A DNA stretch of 64,000 bases from UBA685 sp049890115 (GCA_049890115.1 JBMHCC010000002.1:89111-153110), one strand, 5' to 3'; positions 16,311 through 26,696 are shown, numbered from the stretch's first letter. Notes: a model not told the origin generated them from the sequence alone. Translations and numbers: made by a program.

Positions 16311-16802
16311 ATGATTTCAGATCGCTTTCAAATTGCACTTACCAGCCTGTCAGATACAAAAATTCTGGCAGGCTGTTTTGCATCATGTGCCAAGCCCGGT
16401 CTTGTGGTTGGCTTGCAAGGTCCGCTTGGTGCTGGCAAATCAGAATGTGCGCGTGCCATAATCACCACTCTTTGTGATGATATCGATGATGTGCCAAGCC
16501 CCACTTTTACGCTTGTCCAGACTTATGAGAGCGCCTCTGGCCTGCCAATCTGGCATATGGATTTATATCGTCTTGAAACAGCTGAGGGTATTTTTCCGCT
16601 TGGTGTTGAAGAAGCCTTTTATGAGGCGTTCTGTCTTGTTGAATGGCCGATGCGTTCAGGTGACTATTGGCCTGAAAATGCGGTGATGGTTGATATCGCA
16701 ATTGGTGAGGGTGAAGCACGTACCATCACCATTACAGGGCCATCCCATCAGCTAGCAGAGCTGAAATCATTTTGTGATGAGGCAGGTCTATCTGTCATCT
16801 AG
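16311..16802 (+). CDS. tsaE: tRNA threonylcarbamoyladenosine biosynthesis ATPase TsaE
   Basis: ATPase partner of TsaB-TsaD in making t6A37 in tRNAs that read ANN codons. The P-loop GPLGAGKSECARAI, the Thr/Ser-rich SPTFTLVQTYES and the signature HMDLYRLE are all visible. At about 163 residues it is slightly longer than E. coli TsaE. Start choice is loose: GTG at 16308 and ATG at 16311 are adjacent and no strong ribosome site is visible. In many Alphaproteobacteria an aminoglycoside-phosphotransferase-like gene (amgK) and a nucleotidyltransferase (murU) lie between tsaE and addB. They are absent here. Confidence 0.93.
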   Translation: MISDRFQIALTSLSDTKILAGCFASCAKPGLVVGLQGPLGAGKSECARAIITTLCDDIDDVPSPTFTLVQTYESASGLPIWHMDLYRLETAEGIFPLGVEEAFYEAFCLVEWPMRSGDYWPENAVMVDIAIGEGEARTITITGPSHQLAELKSFCDEAGLSVI

Positions 16803-16857
16803 ATAAACCAAAAATAAGCTGTTCTAATCAAAGCTGAAACAGCTTACATTAGCTGGT

Positions 16858-19833
16858 ATGTCTGATAGATTCTTTACTATTCCACCTGGTTGCGATTTTG
16901 CCACTGATTTGGCCAAAGGTGTGATTGAGGCTGCGCAAAATCCGCTAGCGCTGGCAAGAACGCAGATTTTTGTGCCCTCCAGAAGAGCATCACGTGCTTT
17001 ATCAGCTGCCTTTTTAGCTGTCAGTGACGGCAAGGCAATGATGCTGCCTTCTATCAAAGCGATTGGGGATGTCGAAGATGAAGCTGAACTGGCGCCCGTT
17101 TATTTAGATGGTGGCAGTTTGCCTCCTGCCATGCCAGAGATGCGGCGGCTTTGCTTGATTGCAGCACAGGTGCGCGCTTTTCCGATGGGCGGTGAAAAGC
17201 CATCTGAAGTTCAGGCCTTTATGCTGGCACAGGCTTTGATACATTTATTTGATCAGGTGCAAAATGCTGATTCCTCAATGGAAGAGCTGGCATCTTTTTG
17301 GCCCGAAGAATTGGCAAGCCATTGGTCTGATATCGCGCAGTTTTTAACCATTCTGTCACAATTTTGGCCGCAAATTCTGGCAGAAGAAGGCAAGATGGAC
17401 CCTGTGGCACGCCGCATTGCGCTTTTGCATCAACAGGCAGAAGCATGGCGTGTAAACCCACCTCAGACACCTGTTATCATTGCTGGTTCAACAGGCTCTT
17501 TGCCAGCTACGCAAAGGCTGATGAAGGTTGTTGCAAATCTGCCACAAGGCCAGATCGTCTTGCCTGGCTTGATGCCAGATTTATCATCTGATGATTGGCA
17601 GGCCATTACCCAAGATGTCGTGCATCCTATGCATCCTTTGGCAAGCACGCTAGCAGCACTTGATGTGCCCTATCAAAAGGTGTGTGTCTGGCCACAAAGC
17701 CGACAACGTGCAGATGATAATTTTGGCAGAATGCGGTTTTTGCAAGAGGTGCTGCGCCCTGCCAGCCAGACTGATAAATGGCGTGATATCAAATCAGATG
17801 TTGCGTTGCTAAGCGATAAAAAAACCTATCAAGGGTTTCAGCGTATTGATGCCCAAGATAGCCATGAAGAAGCTGCTATTATCGCTTTGTTATTGCGCCG
17901 TGAATTAGAAAAAGAAGGCCATAAAGCTATTTTGGTCACACCTGATAGGCAATTAGCCAAAATGGTGCGATCAGAATTACGCCGCTTTGCGATTGAAATT
18001 GATGATTCAGCTGGTGCGCCCTTATCACAATCAGCCATTGGCAGCTATGTCATGATGCTGGCACGATTAGTGTCATCAACAGATATTATCACAGATTTAT
18101 GTGTGCTAGCAGGTCACCCTTTCAGCTCAGGTGGCATGATGCGTACCTCATTTCGAGGCCAGTTTGACAAGCTAAATATCAGACATTTACGAGGCACGCT
18201 GACATTTTCGGATCTGGCAGGTTTGCAAGAGCATCTGAAAGGCAATGCTGGTCTCAGTGAATTCTTTGATAATCACATTGCAGCACATCTAGCTGATTTG
18301 CTGGCGCTGCGCGATAAAGATGAGGTAAGCCTTGGTGCTTGTGCGGCAATCCTTGGCAGAGTTGCTGAAATCTTTGCAGCTGAGGGTCAGGATGAAACAG
18401 CGATATCACAATCTGTGCAGAAATGCTGGGCAGGCCCTGAAGGTGATGCAGCTGCCAGTTTATTGGCAGATCTAGAGAGCTTTGGCAGTGATTTTCGGTT
18501 GCGCCCGCAATCATTTGCGCTGACCTTAACCGAATTGATACAAAAAACAGATGTGCGCAAACCCTATTTAGATCAGTCTCGTCTGGCTATTTTAGGAGCT
18601 GTTGAAGCACGTATGATTTCAGCTGATCTTGTCATTTTGGCAGGATTAAATGAAGGTATCTGGCCGCCAAAATCTGGCCAAGATTTCTGGATGAACCAAT
18701 CTATGGCAGAGGCGATAGGCCTGCCTCATAAACAATGGCGGATTGCGCTATCAGCTCATGATTTTATGATGGCTGCCTCACTGCCAAATATTGTGCTAAC
18801 CAGAGCTAGGCGACAAAATGATAGGCCTACCTTGCCAAGTCGTTGGCTGGTGCGCATGGATGCTGTTATACAAGCGTTGCAAATTGGTGATTTAGTTAAC
18901 CCAGATTTGCCAGATGATCTGGTTGCTATTTTAGCGCAACGCAAAGCTATCCAGCCTATGCCAATCGCACCCCCTCAACCAAAACCACCTTTATCACATC
19001 GCCCAAGGCGCATTTCAGCGACACAATTTGATACATTGATGGCAGATCCTTATGCGCTTTATGCGTCCAAGATATTACGCCTGCGATCATTGCCTATGAT
19101 CAATGAGCCGCCAGGGCCAGCGTTAAAAGGCACCTTATTTCACGAAGCGCTTCATGAATTTGTATCACAGCATCCACGCGGAAAGCTGGCAGAAGAGCTT
19201 GCTGGCGAGCTGATGAGTATCGCAGAGCGGCATTTGGCGCCTTATCTTCATCATTATGAGGTGCGTTATTTCTGGATGCCGCAAATTGTGCAACTAGCAC
19301 ATTGGTTTATCTCTCATGATAATGCGTTTCGTCATGATAATGCGTTCAGCATGACTGAAACCAAAGGTGAGATCACCATAGAGGTTGGTGAGCGTTCAAT
19401 TACCTTATCAGCCAAAGCAGATAGAATTATTGACCATGGTGATGGAACAGCCAGCATCATTGATTATAAAACAGGAACCATTCCGACCAAGAAAAATGTG
19501 ACAAATGGGCGGGCAGCTCAAATGCTTGTCGAGGCAGCATTACTAGAAAAAGGCGGCTTTTCTGATACTAAAAATCAGCTAGCAGCTATTGCACTTAGTT
19601 ACTGGAAATTACGCGGGCGTGGCGCACCGCCAGCAGAAATCACAGATGTGCTGCCAAAAGAATTTGATGCTGGTCGTATTTTTGATGCAATGGTGGCTCT
19701 GGTAACACGCTTTGAAGATGAAGATATGCCCTATCTCTCAGAGCCAGATCCCAAAGGCAGGCCAAAATATTCTGATTACCGGCATTTAGCACGTATCAAA
19801 GAATGGCGACCACAGGAGGCTGATAATGAGTGA
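16858..19833 (+). CDS. addB: Double-strand break repair protein AddB
   Basis: Large subunit of the AddAB helicase-nuclease that resects DNA ends and loads RecA, replacing RecBCD. The 991-residue protein starts with a degraded helicase-like region (IFVPSRRASRALSAAFLA). It ends in a RecB-type nuclease domain with LFHEALHEFV and the catalytic IIDYKTG near residue 880. These residues are intact, so this nuclease should cut. Its last codons overlap the addA start by 8 bp, which gives coupled production of the two subunits. It is the first of the addB-addA-trxA group that is typical of Alphaproteobacteria. Confidence 0.93.
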   Translation: MSDRFFTIPPGCDFATDLAKGVIEAAQNPLALARTQIFVPSRRASRALSAAFLAVSDGKAMMLPSIKAIGDVEDEAELAPVYLDGGSLPPAMPEMRRLCLIAAQVRAFPMGGEKPSEVQAFMLAQALIHLFDQVQNADSSMEELASFWPEELASHWSDIAQFLTILSQFWPQILAEEGKMDPVARRIALLHQQAEAWRVNPPQTPVIIAGSTGSLPATQRLMKVVANLPQGQIVLPGLMPDLSSDDWQAITQDVVHPMHPLASTLAALDVPYQKVCVWPQSRQRADDNFGRMRFLQEVLRPASQTDKWRDIKSDVALLSDKKTYQGFQRIDAQDSHEEAAIIALLLRRELEKEGHKAILVTPDRQLAKMVRSELRRFAIEIDDSAGAPLSQSAIGSYVMMLARLVSSTDIITDLCVLAGHPFSSGGMMRTSFRGQFDKLNIRHLRGTLTFSDLAGLQEHLKGNAGLSEFFDNHIAAHLADLLALRDKDEVSLGACAAILGRVAEIFAAEGQDETAISQSVQKCWAGPEGDAAASLLADLESFGSDFRLRPQSFALTLTELIQKTDVRKPYLDQSRLAILGAVEARMISADLVILAGLNEGIWPPKSGQDFWMNQSMAEAIGLPHKQWRIALSAHDFMMAASLPNIVLTRARRQNDRPTLPSRWLVRMDAVIQALQIGDLVNPDLPDDLVAILAQRKAIQPMPIAPPQPKPPLSHRPRRISATQFDTLMADPYALYASKILRLRSLPMINEPPGPALKGTLFHEALHEFVSQHPRGKLAEELAGELMSIAERHLAPYLHHYEVRYFWMPQIVQLAHWFISHDNAFRHDNAFSMTETKGEITIEVGERSITLSAKADRIIDHGDGTASIIDYKTGTIPTKKNVTNGRAAQMLVEAALLEKGGFSDTKNQLAAIALSYWKLRGRGAPPAEITDVLPKEFDAGRIFDAMVALVTRFEDEDMPYLSEPDPKGRPKYSDYRHLARIKEWRPQEADNE

Positions 19834-22800
19834 TCAGAAACATGCCTCTAATCCTGAAATTTCGGTATTTGTTTCGGCTAATGCTGGCACTGGTAAAACA
19901 AAAGTTCTGATTGAAAGAGTGTTGCGGTTATTGCTGAAAGGTGAGCGGCCTGAAACCATTTTATGTGTGACTTTCACAAATGCTGCTGCTGCAGAAATAG
20001 AAGAAAGATTGCATCGCGATTTGGCAAATTGGGCGGTATGTGAGCCTGATGAGCTAATGGCATCCTTGCAAGAATTAACCTCAAAAGTACCGCGTCAAGC
20101 CGATTTGGAAAGAGCCAGGCGTCTATTTGCTGAGATCATTGATAATGATGCTGGTCCGCGTATTGATACCACTCATTCATTTTGCCAGTCATTATTATCA
20201 CGCTTTCCTGTTGAAGCGGGCGTTCCGCCACATTTTCAGCTGATAAGCGATGCCCAATCAGCACAGTTGCTACATGAGGCTTTTGCCAGTTTGTTTTACC
20301 GACCTAATGCGCCCATTCAAAAGGCATTAGATGACCTTATTGCTATAGCAGATAGCCAGATTCTATTTGGTCACATAAAGGAATTTATCAATTTTCGCGA
20401 ATTATCAGATGCAGCATGCTTGCAATCATTGGGCATTGTACCAGCCTTTGATAAGGCTCTTAAATCACTCAGCCCTCATCAGATTGAAGATTTGCCTAGC
20501 CTAGCGAAAGCTTGTGCTGATGATATCGCACAAATGCCAATTTCAGATTTGCTAAGAGCTGGTGAAGAGCGCGTGCAAAAACTGGCAGTTTGGCTGTCAT
20601 TTGATCATGATCAACGTGCCGAGATGCTGGATGTTGTCGGATCTGTCGTGCTGACCAAAGCAGGTGATGTGGGTAAGAGGATACTGCTAAAGAAACAGAT
20701 TGAAGCCTATCCAGATGCCCTTGATATTGCCCATCGCATAGCAGACAGGCTGATAGCCTATTACCGTTCTGTTAATGCCTGCCTAACAGCACATCGAAGC
20801 CGTCAGCTTTATCTGTTAGGCCAGGCAGCTGCCTTGCATTATCGGGCTGCCAAAATGCGAGCTGCTGTGCTTGATTATAATGATCTGATTATCAAAGCAG
20901 GGGCGTTATTATCGGCATCAGAAATGATGGCTTGGGTGCGTTGGAAGCTTGATTATGGCATTAACCACATGCTGATTGATGAAGCACAAGATACCAATCC
21001 AGCACAATGGCGGCTATTAAGCGCGATTGCTGATGAATTTTTTGCACAAGAAGCCAGTCAAAAAACAGATGATGAGCGCAACAGAACATTATTCTCTGTC
21101 GGTGATTTTAAACAATCCATCTATAGCTTTCAGGGTGCCAACCCGTTTATTTTCAAACAAAAGGGAAGTGATTTTAGCGAACAGGCCATAAAAGGCGGCC
21201 ATCAATTTGATATGGTTAGTTTGGCGAAATCCTATCGTTCGTCAAAGGCTGTGCTTGATTTTGTTAATCAGGTCATGGCACCAAAAGCACAATCAGATTT
21301 AGGCGGTGTTTTTGATAGTCATGAAGCGGCATTTGAAGACAAATTTGGTCATGTTGAAATCTGGCCAATCACTGATAAAACTGAAACAGCTGAACCGCTA
21401 CCTTATTTTGATGTGCCAGATATGGTGCAAGGTGGTGCTGATGCAACCTTGGGGCCAGATGGCCTGTTGGCAGAGCAGGTGGCAGACCATATCGAATCCC
21501 TGATAAAGGGAGAGGCGCCTTATCTTGATGGCCGGTCTTATCAGCCACGTGATATCATGATTTTGGTTCGTAAAAGAGATCGGTTCTTTGCCTTATTACG
21601 CAGTGCGCTTGTCCGCCGTGATATTCCTGTTGCGGGTGCTGACAGGCTGTATCTATCACGCCAGATTGAGATAAATGATCTCTGTGCCCTTGGTGATGTG
21701 TGTTTGGTACATGATGATGATTTGCAACTTGCCTGCTTGTTGAAATCACCTTTATTTGGCTTGAGCGATGATGAGCTGATGGCATTGGCGATAAAGCGTC
21801 CAGAAGGCATGTCACTTTATAACGCCTTGCGCGCGCATAGCACAGAGCCATCTGTTTATGGCGATGCGATAGCGCAATTACATCACTATTTTGATCTGGC
21901 TTTGCGCCTATCACCAGCGGCATTTTTTGAAACGATTTTGGTAAAAGGTGGCAGAGACGCTTTTTATAAACGATTAGGCACAGATGTTGATGAAAGTCTG
22001 AATGCTTTTATCAGGCAGGCTTATGATTTCGAGGCAGAAGGCGGGGTGAGCCTAGCAGATTATCTGAGCTTTAGCCGTGCGCAAGGTGGTGAGATTAAAC
22101 GTGATTTGGGTAATATGAGCGAAAATGAAGTGCGTATCATGACCATTCATGGCGCCAAAGGCTTGCAGGCACCAGTTGTTTATCTGCCTGATACAGTGGC
22201 TGGCATTGATCCAAGCGCAAAATTAATTCAGACAGATACAGCTCTTTTCTGGCCACCTGACAGCACCTATTTGCCTGATGATTTGCAGCAGCATAAAGAT
22301 AAAAACGCTGACAAAATCGCAGCAGAACATCAAAGATTACTCTATGTCGCTTTGACACGGGCTGCTGAATGTTTGTTTATAGCTGGCTGGGATAAAGCAC
22401 GCAAAAGCAGCCGTAATGAGAATTGGTATGATCAGATGGTCACTGCTATGGCTGAACTAGAAATAGAGCCAGATAGCAATCAGATATACCGCCTCACTCA
22501 TCAGGGTGTGTCTGCTAGCATGCCACCTGTTGCTAAACGCTTTGATGGGCTATCAGCTGGTGATGATATCACCGCGCGCTATCCCTGGGCGTTCCAAGCG
22601 CCATCACCAGAAGCACCGCCTATCCGCCCGCTTGTCCCATCAGCACCGATAGATAAAGAGAAAGCAGAGCCTTTTTCCTCACCAGCTGGCCAAATTGCCA
22701 GACAAGAAGGCCTTTTCATGCATCATTTGCTTGAGGAATTAAGCGCTATTGCAGATGATAGGCGCATAGCAGCGGCTGACAGAATAACCCAAAATAGCAA

Positions 22801-23230
22801 AGGTCTTTATCCAGCTTTATCATCAGAACGCATGACAGATATAAGTCATCATATTCTATCATTTATGAAAGATGATGATTTTACAGCTCTATTTAACCCT
22901 GATGCGCTGGTTGAATTTCCCGTTTCAGGACTAATCGGCAACAGGCCCGTTATTGGACAAATAGACAGGCTTGTTATCACAGATGATTTTATCTGGCTGG
23001 TTGATTTCAAATCAGGCAGACCGCAAACACAACATCCCCCGCAAGATTATATTTTGCAGATGGCTCTCTATAGCCATATCATCAGCACTATTTATCCAGA
23101 CAAGCCGCTGCGAACTGAGATAATCTGGCTGACTGACCTGTCTGTCTCTCACATAACTGATGATATGATGGCACAAGCATTAGCTGATGCTGGCATTCAA
23201 AGTTTCGCACCTCAACATCTTGACCACTAG
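19826..23230 (+). CDS. addA: Double-strand break repair helicase AddA
   Basis: UvrD/SF1-type helicase and nuclease subunit of AddAB. The N-terminal P-loop is FVSANAGTGKTKVLIERVL, motif Ia VTFTNAAAAEIEERL, motif II LIDEAQDTNPAQWRLL, motif III FSVGDFKQSIYSFQGA, and the C-terminal helicase motifs include EVRIMTIHGAKGLQAPVVYL and LLYVALTRAAECLFIAG. A RecB-family nuclease domain closes the protein, with its catalytic strand IWLVDFKSGR. Both activities look intact. 1134 residues is normal. The ribosome site (AGGAGG) lies inside the end of addB. Confidence 0.95.
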   Translation: MSDQKHASNPEISVFVSANAGTGKTKVLIERVLRLLLKGERPETILCVTFTNAAAAEIEERLHRDLANWAVCEPDELMASLQELTSKVPRQADLERARRLFAEIIDNDAGPRIDTTHSFCQSLLSRFPVEAGVPPHFQLISDAQSAQLLHEAFASLFYRPNAPIQKALDDLIAIADSQILFGHIKEFINFRELSDAACLQSLGIVPAFDKALKSLSPHQIEDLPSLAKACADDIAQMPISDLLRAGEERVQKLAVWLSFDHDQRAEMLDVVGSVVLTKAGDVGKRILLKKQIEAYPDALDIAHRIADRLIAYYRSVNACLTAHRSRQLYLLGQAAALHYRAAKMRAAVLDYNDLIIKAGALLSASEMMAWVRWKLDYGINHMLIDEAQDTNPAQWRLLSAIADEFFAQEASQKTDDERNRTLFSVGDFKQSIYSFQGANPFIFKQKGSDFSEQAIKGGHQFDMVSLAKSYRSSKAVLDFVNQVMAPKAQSDLGGVFDSHEAAFEDKFGHVEIWPITDKTETAEPLPYFDVPDMVQGGADATLGPDGLLAEQVADHIESLIKGEAPYLDGRSYQPRDIMILVRKRDRFFALLRSALVRRDIPVAGADRLYLSRQIEINDLCALGDVCLVHDDDLQLACLLKSPLFGLSDDELMALAIKRPEGMSLYNALRAHSTEPSVYGDAIAQLHHYFDLALRLSPAAFFETILVKGGRDAFYKRLGTDVDESLNAFIRQAYDFEAEGGVSLADYLSFSRAQGGEIKRDLGNMSENEVRIMTIHGAKGLQAPVVYLPDTVAGIDPSAKLIQTDTALFWPPDSTYLPDDLQQHKDKNADKIAAEHQRLLYVALTRAAECLFIAGWDKARKSSRNENWYDQMVTAMAELEIEPDSNQIYRLTHQGVSASMPPVAKRFDGLSAGDDITARYPWAFQAPSPEAPPIRPLVPSAPIDKEKAEPFSSPAGQIARQEGLFMHHLLEELSAIADDRRIAAADRITQNSKGLYPALSSERMTDISHHILSFMKDDDFTALFNPDALVEFPVSGLIGNRPVIGQIDRLVITDDFIWLVDFKSGRPQTQHPPQDYILQMALYSHIISTIYPDKPLRTEIIWLTDLSVSHITDDMMAQALADAGIQSFAPQHLDH

Positions 23231-23282
23231 CTGGCTAGTACCTACATTATGTTGACTAGCTGTTCACAAAAAGGGGAATGAT

Positions 23283-23603
23283 ATGGCGACCATCAAAACA
23301 ACAGACTCAGATTTCCAAAATGACGTATTGGGTGCCGATGGCCCTGTTTTGGTCGATTTCTGGGCAGAATGGTGTGGGCCATGCAAAGCGATTGGACCAG
23401 CTTTAGAAGAAATCTCTGGTGAGCTAGGTGATAAAATTAAAATCGCTAAGCTAAATATTGACGAAAACCCAATGACGCCAACTCAATATGGCGTGCGCGG
23501 TATCCCAACTTTGCTAATCTTTAAATCTGGCGAAGTGGTTGCTGAAAAAATTGGTGCCATGCCAAAATCACAGCTTCAGCAATGGATTGAAGCCAGCCTG
23601 TAA
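23283..23603 (+). CDS. trxA: Thioredoxin
   Basis: Small cytosolic dithiol reductase for ribonucleotide reductase, PAPS reductase and general thiol repair. The active site WCGPCK (C31, C34) sits after VLVDFWAEW. The conserved cis-proline (GIPTLLIF) and ending (QWIEASL) are typical. At 106 residues it is a standard TrxA. It lies 52 bp after addA with its own ribosome site (AAGGGGAA), as in most Alphaproteobacteria, and converges on folC. Confidence 0.97.
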   Translation: MATIKTTDSDFQNDVLGADGPVLVDFWAEWCGPCKAIGPALEEISGELGDKIKIAKLNIDENPMTPTQYGVRGIPTLLIFKSGEVVAEKIGAMPKSQLQQWIEASL

Positions 23604-23634
23604 TAAGGGTAGCACCCACCTATATTTGAAGATG

Positions 23635-23670
23635 ATGGCAGCACCGCTTAATCAGGGTAGCTGCCATTTT
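23635..23670 (+). terminator. Possible terminator between trxA and folC
   Basis: ATGGCAGC and GCTGCCAT form an 8-bp stem around a 17-nt loop, followed by TTTT. It overlaps the folC stop codon and lies between convergent genes. The loop is long and the T run short, so this is a moderate call. Confidence 0.35.
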
Positions 23671-24916
23671 CAGCTAGGACATGGCCAGCCAGATATAAAG
23701 AGCCACAGATGAGAATATGTGCTTCATCCTGTGCCATAGTCAGTGCTGCTTGAAGTGATGCTGCACTCTGGCTTGGCAGTGATAAATCACTAGCTGCCTT
23801 GGCAATGGTTTTACCAGATAAAGCAGCTGGCTGATCGGGAATGGTGATGGCAATAAGCCGTTCTGTCATAGGGGCAATCTGGGCTAGAAAATCACCAATT
23901 GGTCTTGTATCTAAGGCGCCAACAATCACACACCATTTTTTATCTGATAATGTATTAACCAAGGCAGCTGCCCCATGGGCATTATGCGCACCATCTAGCC
24001 AGATAGGCGTCTGGGATGTGAAATTCAGCAAATGGCCTGTGGTTAATTTTTGTACACGCCCAGGCCAAAAAGCATGGCTGATGCCATTTATCGCCTGTTC
24101 CGTATCACAGAGTTTTGTATAATGCAGGGCTGCGGCTGCCAAAGCAGCATTGCTAATCTGATGATGGCCACGCAAAGCAGGCAGTGGGCAGCGATAGGTT
24201 ACATCATCAATCGCAAGCTCAAAGTGACTGTCAGTTTTGCTAATAATACTGAAATCATCATCCATCCAATAGCTTGTTATCTGTTTAGATTGCGCAATTT
24301 CAGATAAGCCAATGCGCGCTTCTTCAGATTGGGCAGAGATAATAGCAGGGCTGCCAGATTTAAAAATGCCAGCTTTTTGGCGTGCGATTTCAGTAATGTC
24401 AGAGCCAAGGAAATGTTCATGATCTCGTGCAACAGGCGTAATGATGGTCGCAGCAGGCTGTGCTATGACATTGGTGGAATCTAACAAGCCGCCAAGACCT
24501 GTTTCCAAAATCACTAAATCAGCTGGCACGCGCGAAAATGCCAAGAAAGCAGCCGCTGTTGTCACCTCAAAGAAGGTGATAGGCCTGCCATCATTAACAT
24601 CCCTGACTTCTGTTAAAATCGCCTCTAGCATCGCATCATCAATCAGCTTGTCAGCTAGTCTGATGCGTTCATGAAAGCGGCATAAATGCGGACTGCTATA
24701 GACATGGCAAGACAGGCCTGCTGCATTGGCCTGTGCGCGTAGTAAGGCGGCTGTTGAGCCTTTACCATTTGTGCCTGCGATATGGATAACAGGTGGCAGT
24801 GCTTCATGCGGGTTGCCGAGACGTGCCAAAATATCAAAAGTGCGATCAAGGCCAAGATCGATTAATTTAGGGTGCAGCTTGCCAAGCTCATCTAATACAG
24901 CGGTGATGCGTGACAT
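23648..24916 (-). CDS. folC: Bifunctional folylpolyglutamate synthase/dihydrofolate synthase
   Basis: Adds glutamate to dihydropteroate and to folates; a cytosolic Mur-ligase-family enzyme. The ATP loop IHIAGTNGKGSTAALLRA, the Mg-binding stretch (LVILETGLGGLLDSTNVI), HEHFLGSDITEIARQKAGIF and the C-terminal LDGAHNAHGA all match FolC. 422 residues is normal. It is the last gene of the trpF-trpB-trpA-accD-folC run, the standard alphaproteobacterial order, and lies 36 bp after accD. Confidence 0.95.
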   Translation of the reverse strand: MSRITAVLDELGKLHPKLIDLGLDRTFDILARLGNPHEALPPVIHIAGTNGKGSTAALLRAQANAAGLSCHVYSSPHLCRFHERIRLADKLIDDAMLEAILTEVRDVNDGRPITFFEVTTAAAFLAFSRVPADLVILETGLGGLLDSTNVIAQPAATIITPVARDHEHFLGSDITEIARQKAGIFKSGSPAIISAQSEEARIGLSEIAQSKQITSYWMDDDFSIISKTDSHFELAIDDVTYRCPLPALRGHHQISNAALAAAALHYTKLCDTEQAINGISHAFWPGRVQKLTTGHLLNFTSQTPIWLDGAHNAHGAAALVNTLSDKKWCVIVGALDTRPIGDFLAQIAPMTERLIAITIPDQPAALSGKTIAKAASDLSLPSQSAASLQAALTMAQDEAHILICGSLYLAGHVLAENGSYPD

Positions 24917-24952
24917 AAATCGCGCCCCTAGTCTTTTTTAAGGTTATTTGCT

Positions 24953-25822
24953 TTACTCAGCAGCCTGTAGTCGTGCTTTATGTGTGAGCAAAGATATGAT
25001 TTGCGCGATTTTTGCGCGTTGCTCTGAACGAGGAACCACAATATCAACCATGCCATGATCCTGCAGATATTCGGCTGTTTGGAAATCATCTGGCAGCTTT
25101 TCACGCACAGTTTCTTCAATGACACGTCTGCCAGCAAAGCCGATAATTGCACCAGGTTCTGCAATTTGAATATCACCAAGCATCGCAAAAGACGCTGTTA
25201 CACCACCTGTTGTGGGATGCGCTAGAAGCACGATATAAGGCAGGCCAGCTTCAGCCAGCTTTTCGGTTGCGATAACCGTCCGCGGTAATTGCATCAAAGA
25301 TAAAATACCTTCTTGCATCCGCGCGCCGCCTGTTGATGGCACAGTAATAAGACAAGCGCCTTTGGTTACAGCTTCTTCAGCTGCTGCCAGAATGGCATCA
25401 CCAACTGCACGTCCCATAGAGCCGCCCATAAAACGGAAATCAAAAGCAGCTATGACAACATCAAGACCTTCAATTTTACCAGAGGCAACAGCAATCGCAT
25501 CCTCTTCCCCAAGCTTTGAGCGGGTATCTTTCAGCCTGTCTGTATATTTTTTGCTATCTTTGAATTTTAGAGGGTCATCAGTTTGTTTGGCTAGTTCCAC
25601 AGCTTGCCAGGCACCGCCGTCAAATAACATATCAAAACGTGCTTTTGGTGGTAAAGGCGCATGATGGCCACATGATTGGCATGTATGAAAGCTAGCTTCA
25701 AATTCTTTGTGGAAGATCATCTGACCACAGGATTTACATTTAATCCACAATGTGTCTGGCACATCATTGGATTTCACAAATGCCTTAATCTTTGGCAAAA
25801 CAGCGTTGGTAATCCAGTTCAT
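24953..25822 (-). CDS. accD: Acetyl-CoA carboxylase, carboxyltransferase subunit beta
   Basis: Beta half of the carboxyltransferase that makes malonyl-CoA for fatty acid synthesis. The N-terminal four-Cys zinc ribbon is visible (IKCKSCGQMIF and HTCQSCGHHAP). The crotonase-fold core follows with GGARMQEGILSLMQ, an oxyanion-hole glycine stretch (FMGGSMGRAVGDAI) and the GGVTASFAMLGD segment. The product is 289 residues, within the normal range, and ends in a short Ala/Glu tail. It lies between trpA and folC on the same strand. Confidence 0.96.
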   Translation of the reverse strand: MNWITNAVLPKIKAFVKSNDVPDTLWIKCKSCGQMIFHKEFEASFHTCQSCGHHAPLPPKARFDMLFDGGAWQAVELAKQTDDPLKFKDSKKYTDRLKDTRSKLGEEDAIAVASGKIEGLDVVIAAFDFRFMGGSMGRAVGDAILAAAEEAVTKGACLITVPSTGGARMQEGILSLMQLPRTVIATEKLAEAGLPYIVLLAHPTTGGVTASFAMLGDIQIAEPGAIIGFAGRRVIEETVREKLPDDFQTAEYLQDHGMVDIVVPRSEQRAKIAQIISLLTHKARLQAAE

Positions 25823-25874
25823 CTTACTTTCTCCGATTTACCTTTTCAGGTTTTCTCAAAGCCTAGCGTGCAAT

Positions 25875-26696
25875 TTAACCTGCGGCAATGGCCTTTGCCA
25901 TGTCACTCACAAATGCGCCAATTTTCTGAGGGATATCATCAGCTGGCTTGCCAGTTTCGTCAATATTATTGGCAATAATATCAACCACAGCAGAGCCAAC
26001 GATTGCCCCATCACTGATTATGGCAGCTTCAGCTGCTTGGTCAGCTGTGCGGATGCCAAAGCCTGTCACCACCGGCAAATCAGTTTGTGATCTTATATCG
26101 CCAACAGCCTGTGCAATGCTATCAGCAGCAGCGCTTTTTGTGCCTGTAATGCCTGTGATTGAGACATAATAAACAAAACCACCAGCCTTTTCCAATACCT
26201 TGGTCAGGCGGGGACCTTTAGTGGTTGGCGTCGTCAGGCGGATAAAATCAATGTCAGCAGCAATAGCTAGATCACAAAGCTCGCTATCTTCTTCAGGTGG
26301 CAGATCAACAATGATAAGCCCATCAACACCTGCTGTCTGGCATTCTGTCAAAAATTTGTCACAGCCATAACGATAGATAGGGTTGTAATATCCCATTAAA
26401 ATCAGCGGTGTATCAGCATGCTTTTTGCGGAAATCAGCAGCAATTTTCAAGGTTTTTTCTAATGTCATGCCAGCTCTGATAGCACGCAGACTGCCTGCCT
26501 GAATGGCAGGCCCGTCAGCCATCGGATCAGAAAAAGGCATGCCAAGTTCAATAATATCGGCACCTGCTGAGACAAGCTCATCCAAAATAGAGACGCATAT
26601 TTGTTCTGTTGGGTCGCCAGCAGATACAAATACCCCTAAGATGCCTCTGCCATTTTCTTTGGCAGCACTAAAACAATTCGCAATACGATTAGCCAT
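25875..26696 (-). CDS. trpA: Tryptophan synthase alpha chain
   Basis: Cleaves indole-3-glycerol phosphate to indole, which is channelled to TrpB. It is a TIM barrel with the catalytic pair visible: Glu in DIIELGMPFSDPMADGPAIQ and the Asp of the IIVDLPPEE strand. The phosphate-binding C-terminal loops (VVTGFGIRTADQA and GAIVGSAVVD) are present. 273 residues is normal. It sits 34 bp after trpB in the trpFBA cluster. Confidence 0.96.
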   Translation of the reverse strand: MANRIANCFSAAKENGRGILGVFVSAGDPTEQICVSILDELVSAGADIIELGMPFSDPMADGPAIQAGSLRAIRAGMTLEKTLKIAADFRKKHADTPLILMGYYNPIYRYGCDKFLTECQTAGVDGLIIVDLPPEEDSELCDLAIAADIDFIRLTTPTTKGPRLTKVLEKAGGFVYYVSITGITGTKSAAADSIAQAVGDIRSQTDLPVVTGFGIRTADQAAEAAIISDGAIVGSAVVDIIANNIDETGKPADDIPQKIGAFVSDMAKAIAAG

